Shown here: positions 47,641-62,389 of the stretch, piece by piece
How positions within the stretch are numbered: position 1 is the first letter of the stretch
How the letters are laid out: each line of letters opens with the position of its first letter
Assembly: GCA_023105745.1 (NCBI GenBank)
Contig: JALGQZ010000006.1
Span: 36,225,686 to 36,289,685 of the forward strand
DNA length: 64,000 nucleotides
Direction: 5' to 3'
From: Austropuccinia psidii
Taxonomy: Eukaryota; Basidiomycota; Pucciniomycetes; Pucciniales; Sphaerophragmiaceae
Position numbers and translations under genes: made by a program
Notes under the pieces: generated by a model
Databases searched by the model: none
Seen by the model: the letters and a program-made list of their open reading frames with translations, nothing else
Told to the model about the DNA's origin: nothing

Positions 47641-50595
47641 GTTCCATACAGGTCTGAAGAAAAATACATATCTGGATTATAAAAATTGAACATGGTATAA
47701 CTTTGCAATATTTAATGATACACATACCAAATGAGGTACCTTTTTGTAGATCCCATCCGGGGATACTCAATGAGCCAACTTTGAGCTCAATATCTCAAAA
47801 ATGGACAAAGATATGGCAGATTTAAGGTTAAAATACCACAGTTTGGCCAATACACCTTTACAGTGGGATACGTTCCCATATCTTTTATTATGAGGTGTCA
47901 AATAGACAAATTAGCTTGTTTATTTTTCAAATCCTCATAGTTCATCAAATACTGGTGTTGCATACAGGTTCTGTACAGCATTCTAAATTTCAGAAGAGGG
48001 CTATGTGATCCTCAGATGAAAACCTTCACCCTGTATTGGTGAGAACTTCACAGATGTGGTTTTGAAGCCACATCTGGGCCCAGTACAAAATATACAGGCT
48101 GTGAGAAAGCCACAAGCCATTCCTTGGAAGTAAAAATTCTTCACTTCCTCTATGTGAAATAGTCTAGAGGACCTTTTAACCCAATTTAAGGAGAAAAAGG
48201 GACCTTTCTCTACCCAAAAGAGAAATCCCCATCCTTCTCTTGAACTCCTACATAGTACAATTGTCAAAAACATTATACTCTTGGAAAATAATCAGGTATA
48301 CTGATAATTCAAAGTATTTTAGTCTTTATTATAATAACACAATTGGTAAAGCTGCACCCAGGGTTTTTGATAGCGCTCACCACCACTTCTTTTCAATAGT
48401 AAAGCCCTTAATACTATTTCTTATTATCATGCCACATGTCACAGTCATAGTTTAAGTTGTAAATAGTCATATCACGACTTCTTCATAGATTCATCCTGAC
48501 ATAAAGGATCATTCTACTCAAGAGCCAAAATGATTCTTCTTCAATAATAATTTTGTGAATTAATAAACAGGTATTGTTAGTTCAATTTAGTTATTGAGGC
48601 TTCCATCTACATGCAGGAGCTCTAATCATTGAAAATAGAGCTTGTAGGACTCAAAAAACTCCCTCCATAGCTTCACAAAAATCCTCTTGAATTGTAAAAA
48701 ATTAGCAATAAAAAAGATTAGTTTTTGCACCTAACCAAGAATAAAATCTTCAAAGAATCAACTTAATTGTCACTTAGCACCTTGAGACTGAGTTATTGTT
48801 TCTACAAATTATTCTCACTCAGGGTATATCCTATTTTGGAATTATTTCCATTGAATGAAAATTTAAATTCTGGGGAAGTGCAATTTACTAATGATTAAAA
48901 AAGGTGTGATTGATCAAGAAAACTGAGGTTATTGTTTGAAAAAGGTATTCAAAAAATGGGGGATTCCATAACCAATGGTCCTGCAATACAACAGCCTATG
49001 GAAATATTTTTGGAGTTTTGGAAAACAATGAGCTGCGATTCAATTGAAAAAACATTACTCCTTATTTTACTAGATATTTTCCTGACCATCCATGAGGGGA
49101 TTAATTTCACATCCAATGCATACAGCCAATTCATACAAGTATTCTAGGGACTCCTCTTTTAATTCAAATTTCATTGAGCTGTTTTAGAATATTCAGTTTT
49201 TGGATAAAATAAATATTCAGCCTTGCCTTAAAGAACTGTTTCAAGCTTTCATTGTAAGTAGTTTCAGAGAGAACTAAAAGTTTGTCAATCTGATTGGCTT
49301 CCATAAAATATGCCAATATATTAATAGATGATAAAGTTTTCCGACGTCTGGTTAAGCCCTTTTGTGAAGAAGAATTTGCAAGTTGTTGAAAATTAATATA
49401 TCTCTTCTCAATATCTGCTTTTATTTGAAGAAAGTAATGTAATTAAACATACAATCATGATAGAAAAACTTATTGTTTTATACTGGATATTCATAAAAAA
49501 GAATCTCAAAATAATTGCTGATAGCCACCCTGATGATAATAAATAAGAAACCCAATTTTCCCTGGCTTGGATCCAATTTGTTTCTGAGAAACTATATTTA
49601 TTTGTTTTCCTCTTCACATGGGTTACTGAGAATATTAATTTTTTGGAAATAAGTGAGATTTTCCAATTTTTGGAGGCTACTGCTGAATTGAACAGACCCA
49701 TATTGAGACAGAAAAGAATCAAACAAAAAGAAAATGAAAAACAAAAAAAAATCTTGTGAAATATTTAAATCTACATAAGATAAAAAAAACAGGGACTGAA
49801 GTAAATTTGCATCATTTTATTCCTGGACTTTCCATACCCTCCTGAATATTATCTAAGCTTATTTGAGCTAATTGAAACGTTAAAAAGAGTTCTGTGGAAT
49901 CAATTATTAAGGATATTGGATAATGTTTTTGTTAAATTTTCTAATTAAGGGATGTAAAACCTTAAATTTTTGAATTAAAACTCTTGAATTCTTCTGATCA
50001 AATCTCATTCTTTTTCAAAATCCTACCTCTAAACCCATGATATTTCATAGCACCAAAAACGATATTTTTGGGTTAAGATCCTGAATTTTGAAATATCAAC
50101 TCCCAGACCTATCTGTTCAAATTTCAACTGATTTCGGGATACCCCTCAGTAAGCTCATAAATTTCATGCATGAACCTTCCTCAAATTTCTTAATTAATTC
50201 CTGGAATATATGAATTGTAACTTCATGAGTAATGTATGCCTTTTATCTACATAAACTTGATATAGCTATTAAGTATTTGAATCCTGAATAAATATTTAAT
50301 ATTACTTGATTTATTAAAAAATCAACAGGAATACCTTCATTTTTGGAATAAATTTAATTTGATTATGTATATGCAATGGTCAGTGCATAGCGTTTTGAAA
50401 ATTTGTCAAATTTTTAAGGTCATTGAATATGAAATATCAATTTTCAGCCTGACCAAGTATTCAAAATTGAATTTGAGACACCTTCAAATATTTGAAATCT
50501 AATTTTTGAATTTTTGAATATTCATAAGCAAATTTTGAATTCAGCTTTAGGGAATCATGAATAATTTCATTTATATACAATTTAAGTAAGTTTTT
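47641..50595. other. No supported gene
   Basis: AT-rich. Open frames at 48001-48273, 48932-49147 and 49408-49722 were read. None shows a recognised domain, although 49722-49408 (minus) has two hydrophobic stretches. No repeat relation found inside the window from about 47960 on. Confidence 0.35.
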
Positions 50596-50599
50596 TTGA

Positions 50600-51200
50600 A
50601 TGATTTTAGGACTTTGGTAAAAACACATAAGCCCTTAAGTGCTTTTGGAATAAATCAGTAAACACACATGAGAAATTTCATGGCCCCCTTTTTAATGCCA
50701 TAAATGGCACTGTGAATGCAATTTATGGTAGACTTAATTCTATTAATGCAATAACTAACATTGATAATTACATAAATGGCATTTTCAATTCCACTAATGT
50801 CATTCATTTTATTTATGCACCTTTAATTCCATTAATGTCATTTATGGCACTTTTGATTTATTTCATGTCATTTATGGCACTGTTGAGGTATTTCATGTCA
50901 TTTATGGCTCTGTTGATGCCACTCATGTCCTTTATGGCATTTTTACAATCATCCCACCCAATAAGTTTCCCAAAAATATGGGCCTTTGTTTTTTAATTTG
51001 CAAGATTGAATACTTGATTTTTGAAAAAAATAAGGAAATTCATAAGTGGGAAGTTATTTAATCAATTTTTGAAAAAAGGCCAATTCAGAGAAATTTGGCA
51101 AAATAAATCATGAAAACATTGGAGGATCTCCAAATCCCACAATGGAAAAAATATGGCCAAAAAAATTGAAATAAATTATCATTATTCAGAGATTTTTGGG
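50600..51200 (+). repeat. Repeat R4 copy 2
   Basis: Starts at AAAAACACATAAGCCC (50618), with a degenerate palindrome partner to 50640. It continues with the minisatellite (50695-50945; units around GTCATTTATGGCACT) and the conserved flank CCCAAAAATATGGGC, CATAAGTGGGAA and GAGAAATTTGGCA. The right-hand palindrome seen in copy 1 is missing, so this copy is truncated near 51200. The 50712-50996 frame is minisatellite translation. Confidence 0.65.
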
Positions 51201-52299
51201 GTTTTCAGTGGATTAATCATTGTGGAAATTTTAATTACAATAATTAGTATTGCAGCTTTTGATGCGCAATCAGTTATATAGTAGTAGGATACTTCTTCTA
51301 AGTCTTTATTATTATTGTGATGAATAATTGACAAATCATTATTTTGATTTCTTAATTAAAGAATGGTTTCTGAATTGATTAATTCTTATTATATAATTTT
51401 AAATATAAATATTTTGGTTAGTTATTCTTTATTATCATGGAGAATTGCTACATTACTATTATATAAAATTTTTAAATTATAATAAGAAACACTAATCAAA
51501 ATTGAATATAAGTCATATATTCATTATTATAGCAACTGTCTTATTTTCGTTAGTTCTTATTCTTCTAATCTAAATTATTGTCACTGAATTTCTAATGATA
51601 TTTCTCATGAGTAATTCATACATCATTATGATGACTTATCTATATAGCTCATTAATTATTCATTATTCATTAAACTGAATATGAATAATTCATTAATAAT
51701 TAATCAATTGATCTTTGATGATAGTTATAAGGAATTAATCACTTATTATTCTTTTATTTAGTTATATATTTACTTATTTCTTAGCTTCATTTGTTTTTTA
51801 TCTTTTATTTTTACTTATTGATGGGCCAATAGGTTGTTATTTGTTTTTACTTTTTATCTACTATCTATTATTTATATACATTTCTATATTGATTTAGTGA
51901 TTGAGGTCATCAATTAGAAATTATGAATGATTTTGTATATAATGAATTGATCAATCATTTTTATATTTTAATAATTTAGTAATTATTCATATATGTTATT
52001 TTTATTATTTTTATTATGATTTTTGTTTTTTTATTATTATTAAGATGATTCTAGTTTGTTATTTTTTCATTATTTATTATTAATAATTTATCCATATTTT
52101 TATGATGACTTATTCATTTCGCTTATCAATTATAAATAATGGATGAATTACCATTCTAATTGAATAATTTAATAATTATTTATTGAATTTTCATTATTTA
52201 TATTTCATTTATTTAGTTTTTAGTTATTATTTGTTCATTTATTTATTAATTCCTTCCTCTTTATTATTTATTTGTTGTTGCGTTTTTTATTGGATGTTG
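51201..52299. other. AT-rich low-complexity interval
   Basis: Dense TTATTATT / ATTAATTA text between two oppositely oriented R4 copies. No gene is seen; the 52183-52383 frame is a low-complexity hydrophobic run. Confidence 0.5.
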
Positions 52300-53620
52300 A
52301 TAAACACATGTAAGCTTTTAGTAGAAACATGTAATCCCTTACATGTTTTTATCAAATTATGGCCAAAACACCTAATTTTATAGTAAAAACACCTAAGTGA
52401 CCCTTTTTCTTTAGAAAATTTTCTCAGGCTCAGTTTTGAGAATTGTTAAAATATTTTTTGCCATACTTTTTCCAACATGGGATGTGAAAGTCCCCAAATT
52501 TTTTCAATTTTTTTTGCTCCATCTCCCTATTTTGGCCAATTTGGCAAAATGGCCTATCTTTTAAAAAAATTCTTAAAAATTTTCCCACTTATGAATTCCC
52601 ATATTTTCTTTCTCAAATGAAGGGAAAAATCTTGAGAATAAAAAACCAGAAGCCCAAACTTTTAGAATATTTTTTATGCCAGGACAATTGTAGGCCCAAA
52701 AATTCCTTTTTTTTGTTTTTTTGTTCATATTTGTAAGTAAATTGAAAATGCCATTTATGACATCAATTTAATTGAAAACATAATTTATGAAATTAGTGTG
52801 AGTTAAAGCCTCCATTTATGGCATTAAATGTGCCATAAATGGCATCACAATTGACATAATAATACCATAAATGGAATCAAAAGTGCCATAAATGGCATCA
52901 ACAATGATATATAGATGCCATTTAGGGCCATAACATTGGCATAAACGACATTACAAAAATGCCATAAATAGCATTAACAATGCCATAAATGGCCTTACAA
53001 AAATGCCATAAATAGCATTAACAATGCCATAAATGGCCTTCAAATTTTTTTTTTTGTTTTGTTGTTCATGTTTGTAATTAAATTGAAAATGCCATTTATT
53101 ACATCAATTTAATTAAAAACATAATCTATGACATTAGTGGGAGATAAACCTTTCATTTGTGGCATTAACAGTGCCATTTATGGCATTAAAAGTGCCATAA
53201 ATGGCATCACATGTGACATAATAATGCCATAAATGGAATAAAAAGTGCCATAAATGGCATAAAGAATGATATATAGATGCCATTTATGGACATAAAATTG
53301 GCATAAATGAAATTACAAAAATGCCATAAACGGCCTGAAAATGCCATAAATGGCATTAGCAATGCCATTTGCGGCCTTAACAGTGCCATTTATGGAATTT
53401 TCAATTCTATTTATGGCATTTTTGATTATATAAATGGGATTGCTAATGCCATAAATGGAATCAGGAATGCCATAAATAGCACCATCTCACTTAAAAACAC
53501 CCCTTACGTGTATTTACCATAGAATTATGTCATTTTACCAATTTATAGCAAAAAAACGTAAGATTATAGCAAAAACACATAAGGGATTACGTTTTTTTAC
53601 CAAAACCCTTTTTATTTTTT
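52300..53620 (-). repeat. Repeat R4 copy 3, inverted
   Basis: Opposite orientation to copies 1 and 2. The left end has the palindrome AAACATGTAA-TCCC-TTACATGTTT (about 52325-52350). The conserved flank is reversed (52430-52730). The minisatellite spans about 52750-53480 in two blocks separated by a repeat of the TTTTTTTTGTTTTGTTGTTCAT spacer region, i.e. an internal duplication (52700-52860 versus 53045-53180). The right end has AAAACACATAAGGGATTACG (53570). Frames at 53207-53522 are repeat translations. Confidence 0.7.
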
Positions 53621-56018
53621 ATTATTTATTGGTTAATCTTTTGTTATAAAATTTTATTATTTATTTATATTTGCATTGGTTCTTTTCAGTTTTGTAATAA
53701 TGTTTTATGATTTATGTCTTTATTAATTTTGTGTTTGTTATTTGGATTTATGATATATCATTTTTGGTTTTTTAATTTTTATTTATTTATTTTTGGTTAT
53801 TTATGGATTAATTCTCTTTATCCCATTTTATTCTTTATTTATATTTTTATAATGACTTATTTATTTATTGAAACTATGAATTATAAGTTAAGAATGAATT
53901 TGAATATAACCAATCTCATTTATATATTATTTACTTATTATTCATGCATTTATTGCTTTCTTGATCCCTTACTGTTTTATTATTTATCTATTGTGGATCT
54001 TTGATTTTTTTATTTTCTATTAAACTCAATAAATTAATTTTTTTGAAACTTCTTATTGTTTATTTATCTTTCATAAATTATTATTGATTGTTTTTGATTT
54101 TTTATATTTTATTGTTTTTGGAAATTTGGGATGAAATTCCCCAATACTTAAGAAGTATAAAGTAATACAAATATATGTCATCGTGTGGTCCCCCACCATG
54201 ACAAGGGAAAATTTCAATCTAATTAAATTGATAAAAAAGAAAAAGTTTATTTTTTGAGAATGTTTTATTCATCTAATTTTATAGTGTTACCTCACTTCTT
54301 ATTGTGCTGGGCACTATCCATATTTTCCTGGACAGCTCCTCTTTTGTGTATCTGTTGACTCAAGCCCTCAACTTATCAGTCTCCACAAGGTGCTACATCC
54401 TCAGGCCATCTCTATGCATGTGCACCCCCATAGAAAGGCAAAGCCGTAAGCAACACCCTCCTTTGACGGAATCCACTGAGGGCTTCCAGTGTACATTTCA
54501 AAGAAGGATGTTATTCTAAAAGCCAAAAGGCACTATGTAAGCCAAATTTAATTGTAAAGAAAATAACCAGAATAGTAGTGAAAATTGTAATTTCTTTCCA
54601 TCTGACCCTTTAATTAAACATTATAATTTCTCCAACATTCAGATGGGTTTTCAAAATCTATGCAAGTTGATAGGGTGAGCCATTTCTTCCCAAATACAAT
54701 TTTTGACCTGGTTTTTAGCAACCAAGGGAAAATATTTCTGGATAAGTTGCAATCATACTAAAGCCACCATTTTCAGCTCAGGTGAAGGTGGCATCAGATC
54801 TTCTTTACTGGAAACCACAAGCCAAACCCAGAAACTAAGGCCTTGTCAATAAGATTCTAGCTCTGCAAGAAGCATTGCAACATCTGGCAGAATGATGTCA
54901 TTTGCAGTTAAATAGACTATGTTGGAAGCCTTGTAGGCAGGATGTAAATTTACAAAAACATGCAATTCACAATATATGACCAACTGAGAAAAAAGAATTA
55001 TGATGAATATTTATTTTTTATTGAATTAATCCAAAGTAAGAGAGGAAAGCATAACCTTTAAGAGATTGTCTCCATATTCTAGCTCAATTCTGAAGACATT
55101 ATCAGTAGCTTTAAAAAGATGGATACTTCCTGATATTTTCAATTTAATCAGATTCATTAAGGCGGGAATCAAATGTTGAGCATGTTCATCTTGATCCATT
55201 GAAATTTTTGACATGATGCTATAGCTAAACAAAAGGGTTTTATTCAAACAAAATAAAAAACCAATTGAAATGGTTAAATAAAAGGAAAATAGAGATAAAA
55301 AATGGTTATGAAAAGAGATTAAGTTGGATGAGATGGGGCATTTTCAAGATGGAGTAGCATTAAGAAAAAAAAGAAATTTTGAGTAAGGCAGGGAGCTTAC
55401 ACAGGAAAGATTCCATTACAAAGATAAGTTACAAGCCCAGAGTTAGAAGTTGAAGTAGTTTTTCTGAAGATGAAATTATGAAAATATTTATTTAAATGAT
55501 TGGTTCAAATTAATTTTTATTCAAATTTATTCAAATGATCAATTAAGCTGTGGGTAACATTGTGATTGTTCTGATCCAAATTTTAATGATAAGTTTAATG
55601 GTTGTCTTGTGTTAGATTATTGAGGGAAGATTGATTTTTCAAGAGTTTTGATTTTAGAGGGGTCCAACTGATTGATTTAAAGAAAGGAGGTGACTGAAAT
55701 GAAGGATAAGATTGACAAAAAGTATTTTTGGGAGGCAGATTCAAATCTTGATGTTGGTTTTTTTCTTGCTCTTGCTCTCGAAGAGCCTGATTAAATATGA
55801 AATTTGAAGTAGACTGAAATGGGTGATGATTGAATTTTTTGTCTTTGCTGATTGAAGTATGATTTATTTTGACTTTAAAGAACATTCATTATTAATGTAA
55901 TGATTACTTGAGTCAATCTTTAAGATGAGTCTATGAAACGTTTCATAATATTACTATTAATAAACAGTACTATGACTGTTCTTATGCAATATAATACTAA
56001 AAATTATTATAACCAAAA
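53621..56018. other. AT-rich, no supported gene
   Basis: 53621-54130 is low-complexity TTTATTATTT text. 54150-54530 is slightly GC-richer, with a Cys-rich open frame (54304-54519) that I do not recognise. The minus frame 55247-55026 (MDQDEHAQHLIPALMNLIKL) is amphipathic and protein-like but isolated. Confidence 0.35.
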
Positions 56019-57806
56019 TGCAATAATTAATTGATTGATTATTTTTTTTACTTGCTATACACTACTAGTGATTATAAAAGTAAGCAGTAATTGTCTCAAA
56101 TAATCAATTACAATAAGTCTTTAATAATAAAACTTCTTTATTAAAATAATAGAGTTATTTTAATATATAATTATATTTTTCAAGAATAATTATAAATATA
56201 ATTATTGAATAAAATTATTATTAGAGCAAAACCTTTAAGAATTAATAATATATCACTCACCAATACTCCAATGAACCTTGGAGAGATATTGGTAAATATT
56301 TGATGGATAATTGTGGATTTAAAGGATCAAAATTGATTTTATAGCAGTATTACCGAAATATATAGTTGATTTCCATTATTTTACACCCTTTTCATTGATT
56401 CTGAAAGATTTAAAAAAGCTAAGAAAAGATTTAACTAATACTTACTTGTTGGTAACAAAGGTATGATTAGATAATAAGATTATTTGGAAAAAATGGCAAG
56501 AGGAGGCCTCTTTTAAGTCAAAGACAGCTCACAGAGGTTGGCCATGGAGCAAACTAAAAAAAGGTGAGTGAGAAAACAATTATCTTTTCTTTTATTATTG
56601 ATTGCATCATCTGTTGTCATGTAAGATTATCATAATTACTTAATTAATGCTTTTTTGTGGCTACAAACCCATTTATGGTTAAGAATAAAAGGAGTAACAA
56701 CTGAAAAGATTCTTCTTTTATTTAAAAATGAACATTAATTTCTAAAATTTATATATGTTATTTGAAATTTGATTACAGGTTCTATTTTATGGGAATTTTT
56801 GATGATTCAGTGTTTCACATGGAATTATCAAAAATGGACTGTAAGTAAAACTTTTCATTTTACTTATCAATAAGTAATCATTTTTGGTTTATTTATGAGC
56901 AATACTATTCTCCATTGGTCCAGAAAGCTTCAAAATTCATAATTAAGAATTGTATTTTTAATGAATTTTTGAGGTTTTTACCTCATTTCTACATAGAATT
57001 GCAAATAGCACAATATAGCTGGTTACCATGAGGTAAATTAATGGAGACTATTCTGAAAAGGGGTTTAATTACTATTTTAAGGCTTATCCATAGAAATTAA
57101 CTAATAATTGACATGTTTATAGGAGTCTAAGTTTCTCTTTACCTCTTTGTCACTTCAAAATAGCAGTTTTTTTCCAATTTTCTTATGATTTAATGAAATT
57201 TTAACTTAGTAACCAGGTTCTCAAGAGGTTTTAATATACTAATTAGGGGATTATCAGCCATAGATACAATATTTAGAGCTATCCAGGCCTCAGAGGCCTC
57301 AGAATCTGGGTACCCTGGCTCTCTTTGATGTCTTTTGTTGCCCTTAGCTGGTTTCACATCAAAAATATAAATTCAGGCTTAAAGACTGATATCCACTATG
57401 GGTGTACAAAAGCATTATGTAAGAATACCATAATATTAAGTGCCACAAACATGCATAGAACTATCCTTAGTGTATTTGTAACATGGGATCTCTCACATTC
57501 CCATTATTCCGGCATGAAATTGAGAAAACAAATTTCACAATTCTTTTATCTGGTATTGCAGTATTTTCCATATTACCACCTCATAGAGTTATTCTAATAT
57601 TATTCACTCTATTGAGTTACCCTAGGTATTTTTTTGTGTAGAATTCAAATCTGGCCTTAAATCAATGGATTTAATTACTCACAAAAAAGATATCAATTTT
57701 TTCTGAAATGCAAAATGATTAATTTTGAATATATACATAGTTCTAAATTTATTTTAAAGATAATTGTGGCCTATTTAGGTATGTAAAATATACCTCAAGG
57801 CTCACA
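56019..57806 (-). repeat. Repeat R5 copy B, probable solo LTR
   Basis: Colinear with copy A. On + it begins TGCAATAATTAATTG and ends CTCAAGGCTCACA; on minus, TGTGAGCC to ATTGCA. The flanking 5-mers (CAAAA and CAATT) do not form a target duplication. The frame at 57325-57597 recurs in copies A and C. Confidence 0.65.
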
Positions 57807-58860
57807 CAATTGATTAATTAAAGGATTAATGCATCAGATGTTGATGGTCTTAAAGGGGTGGTAGACCTGTCAAAGCTGAAGTCTGTATGTGAGATTTCTT
57901 TTGGGGATTTGAGATTTCATCTTCCATTGTTTTCTGAGTAGAAGTTTATAAAAACTTTCAAAATGCCAGGAGCAAGTTCTAGTTTTCATAAAATCTTGTT
58001 GTGATATTCTACCCAGCGCTTCTGGCTATGGACATTTTGCAATCTTTCTTGACATCATTTGATTGGTCTTTGGCTTTTTGGAAGGTTCAGAACACAGTGA
58101 GGATTTCTTTTTTGGCCTTTTAATGTCAATCATCAAACAATCTGACTGATTCCTCACAATTGATTGTACTACAGGCGGCTACTTCAGTTAGATTCAGTCA
58201 AACATTCAGACTTCTCATTGTATCGGGTTAAAAAGTACTGTACAGTGTCCAAAAGGCCCAGCAATATATTGTATTTGAATTTTTGATCAGGAATAGAATT
58301 TTGGCCAGTCCATGTTTTATTCTAGTCCAAACGTAGTGAGACATGACTCTTTCTAAAATGAATTGATCTTGCTGCAACAATCCAAGTCTTGTCAAGGGAT
58401 TTGCCATCATCCCTCCAGTGATCTAACTTATTGTGGGTTAGCTGGGTGGGTCTTGTTTGAAGAGCTTGACTGCCACCATTGCATTGGGTGTGTGGTCCCT
58501 TGCTTGCAACACAAAGCATAAAACATCATGTTGGATGGCGGAACAGTATCATCTTTGAAGATCTCTGAGAGCCTCCTCCTGCAGCTGGCCGCAAGACCAA
58601 TCCTTGGTTGATGTAAGAGTTCTTAATTGTTATCCAACTTGAAATGAAAATAAAGAACAATTATGTGAGATTTTGAAGACAATGATAAGCTTATGAGCAA
58701 TTTTTTGAAACAAAAAGATAAAAAAGGGACAATGAAAATCAATTAAATATGAAAATTTCAATTTTTTTCTAGTAGGATTTAATTTTTTGTGAGTTGAAGA
58801 TTGAAGTCTAGAAGTCACAATCAGCCACAAGCCCTAACAAAGCTATAAAGAATATTAATA
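57807..58860. other. Unassigned segment, slightly GC-richer at 58000-58600
   Basis: Between R5 copy B and the AT arrays. The overlapping minus frames 58519-58228 (NKLDHWRDDGKSLDKTW; IVAARSIHFRKSHVSLRLD) read like protein and may be a relic, but no family is recognised. Confidence 0.3.
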
Positions 58861-59690
58861 ATTAGAAATTAAATAAATAAAGACTCATGTATAGAAAATA
58901 AATAATAAATAATACATAAACTTTGAGAATATAAATAATAAAAACTAATGAATAATCAAATAATAGAGATATAATAAAACAAGAATAAAAAACATAAAGA
59001 ATGAATAATAGAAATTGAAGATAATTCATGAGGAATAAGTAATAAATAAGTAATAATAAATCATTAAATATGAAAAACAATAAATTCATAATAAGTAATG
59101 AAAGCTAAAGAATAAATAAAGAAAGAATAAATAGATCAAGAAATATGAACAATATAAGGTGAAAAATAAAAAATAAAAAAATAAAAAATGAATCATAAAT
59201 GTTACAAATACAAGGATAAATGAGCATTGAATAAATCAAAAATAATCAAAAGTGAAAAATAATAATAATAAAAGATAAAGTACTAATAACTAAATAACTA
59301 GTAACTCATAGAAATAATACCTTAATTTTTAAAAACTCAACAAAATAAATAATAGTGGTCAAAAAGGAGTAAGAAGAATAAAAACCAATAAATAAATAAA
59401 TTAATAAAACATAATGATTGAGTCATAAAAAATAATAATTAAGACTGAAATAAATAATGAATTAATCATAAATAATAAACATAAAAAATTAATAAAAATA
59501 ATAAAAATAATCAAAATAATAAAAATAATAAAAATAATAAAACCCTTAAAATAATAAAAATAATAAACTAAATAAATTAAAGAAATGATAAATAAATCAT
59601 CAAAAATTGAAAAACTAAATAATAAATAAGGAAAACTACAAAGAAATATTAATAATTAAAAAAATTCAACAACTGATTTTGGTCAATTTT
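58860..59690. repeat. AATAAATA low-complexity tract
   Basis: About 830 bp of near-pure A/T text dominated by AATAAT, AATAAATA and AAAAATAAT units. No gene. Confidence 0.8.
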
Positions 59691-61690
59691 GATCAATTTG
59701 GAGAATCCAATTGAGTCCAATTAAATAAGATTCAAATGATTTTCATTCATTCCAAATAATTTATTTAATATGCATTATACTTAATTAAGCTTGATTTTAA
59801 GTAATTAAAATTGGTTATAATTAATCACTATTGATTTTATTTGAGAAATATTGTATATAGTCAATCACCATTGAAATTAGCTTATTTAGTCAGTTTCTAA
59901 TTAATTATTATTGATATAAGTCGGTTAAATTTGATTATAATAAATGAATATTCATTATAATTAGTCAATACTGATTATGATTGATTATCCTTAATTTGAG
60001 TTATTTGTAATAAATTGTAATTCATTATTTTTCTATCAGATCAGTTGTAAGTATTGATAATTACTCAAAATATTTATCATTAATTAAACATAGATGCCAA
60101 TTCTTTTTCATCAATTTTGATTGATTTCATGTGAATTTAATTAAATTTAAAATAAACCTAATTAATTTCAAAGTATTTTGATTGATCTTCCTCAGCTTTA
60201 ATCCATTTCTATTCATGTTAATTTTTATTTAGGTTTTATCAATTTTGAGGAAATTAATTTGCTTTTCCTTTTTAGTTTAGTTTCTTCAATTTTTATAGCT
60301 TTGCCATAAAAAATTACAAATAAATCATAATAGGAATGAATTTTTTATTCATGCATATCAGTGGAATTTCTACATTCTATACAAAGCTAACTTTCATTTT
60401 TGAAATTCTCACTCCCCAAAAAGGTATAACACATGGGAACATTAAATATTTTGCCAAAAATTGAGAATCAACAAAATAGGATCATGAGTTGAATTTAATT
60501 AACCTGAAGTGATCTCATTTAATTTCAATTAATTTTAAGCAAATTCCATTCATATCATTTAAGCTTAGTTAATTCTCATTAAATTTAAGTTATTTTAATT
60601 AATTTTAAGTAATCCTAATTACTTGAATTTAATTACAATTACTTTCAAGTGATTTTAACTCCTTAAATTTAATGACCATTAATTTGAAGTTATTTCAATT
60701 AAATTTAAGTAATTTAAATTAATGTTTATTGGTGGTGATTAAGGATAATTTATGGTAATTGATTATAGTTGATGGAAATTCCTTTTTCTTAATGGTCATG
60801 AATTTTAACTACTTATAGTGAATTCTTTTTGATTATAGTTCATTCTACTTAATTATAGCACATTATAATTGTTAAGTATTTGGAATTAATATGAATTAAG
60901 CTTAATTCATTTTATGGTAATAAAATTCAAGTTAGTAAGATAATCATAATTACTTAAAATTTATTACTTTGATTTGATTCGAATGAATTACAAGTAGTTT
61001 TACTTACTTAAATTCAAATTCAATCAATTTTATGTAGTTTTAATCACTCGAATTTGATTACCATTGGATTTAAGTTTAGTTAATTACTTTCCACTCATCC
61101 ATATTAACTGTAATTATTTTTCTGGTATTTTTTCAATTAATGGTATTCACTTTGAATTAAACATAATTCTTTCTAAGTAATGGTAATTTATATAAGTAAT
61201 TATAATCAACTCTTGTCAATTTCAAATGATTTTAAGGCCTTTTGATTTTTTTAATTTATTGTAATTTATTTTGATTAATTTTCATGAATTTTCATGAATT
61301 TGAATTAATTCTGATTATTTTTGATTAATTTTACTTAATTTTACTTCTTTCTTATTAATTTGAATTTGTTTAAATTTGTTTAAATAAATTAAATTAAATT
61401 TCATTCAATTTCTATTAATTTTACTCAGTCCGACTTACTTTGATTTAATTTCAACTAATTTTCTTTCATTAAAACCAATTGAAATTAATTACGACTTCTT
61501 TTGATTAACTCAAATTAGTTATAAAAAATTGAAATCAAGTCAAATTTAGTAAAATTAATTCCATTCAATAAATTGGAATTGCTTTCTATTAATTGCAATT
61601 AATTTAAATCAAAATTGAGCAATTTCACCTAATTTTAACTAAATTTACTTAGTTTTATTGAGTTCAAATCCATTGTAAGGTGGCTAATTT
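59690..61690. repeat. Degenerate AATTAATTTTAA satellite-like tract
   Basis: About 2 kb in which short phrases such as TTTTAATTAATTTTAAGT, GATTATAGTTGAT and AATTTGATTAATT recur with drift every 10-20 bases. It looks like a very decayed short-period tandem array or a run of AT-specific mutation. No open frames of note. Confidence 0.6.
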
Positions 61691-62389
61691 GAATTAATTT
61701 CAATTGATAAATAATCTGCTCAAGATAAAAATAATTTTCTCAACAAAAAATTCCAAATTTATGGATTTTAATTTTTATTTGGAGGTTCAAAAATTTGAAT
61801 TGATCCTTTATTCATTTCTTTTTCAAATTTTTGGTTTTCATTTAGAGGTTGTAAAATTCAAATTTGAAGACCAATTTTTTGAATAGTGCAAATCAAATTT
61901 TTCAAATAGCTATGATTTGTTGTGGATAATTATGCTGTACCATTTTTTTCAGAATGATATTGAGATATGTCATTATGTTGGAGTTGAAATTTGGAGATTT
62001 CCAAAGAATTACACAAAATTACTTTTAAAGCTAAAAGAATGAAACAAAGAAGCTTTCAGAGATTATAAAAAATATTTCTTAACAATTTTCATTATTGAAA
62101 GAAGTTACATATCAAGTATTTTGAAAAAAAACTGTTACATTAAATTTTCATTGTTTATTTAATTTTTTTACTTGAAAATGTAGTCTATAATTAATTCAAA
62201 ATATGAAAGAAAGAATATACAATATTTCCTGAGGATTCTTAATACTTATTGGTTGGATTCTATTTAAAAGCTTCTCCCAGGGAGCTCCAAAGATAAAGAT
62301 CCTGCAATGAAACTCCTGAGTTTGTTTTGCTCCCAATCTCACATTATGTTTTATGTACAAATGTTCCAGACATCAACATATTTGGTATG
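61691..62389. other. No gene seen
   Basis: AT-rich interval before R5 copy C. The 61704-61886 frame is low-complexity. Confidence 0.4.

Noticed and set aside
25192..57806. R5 copies A and B as the two LTRs of one very large element
   Set aside because: Same orientation, but about 29 kb apart with unrelated elements and a host gene between, and no matching target duplication.
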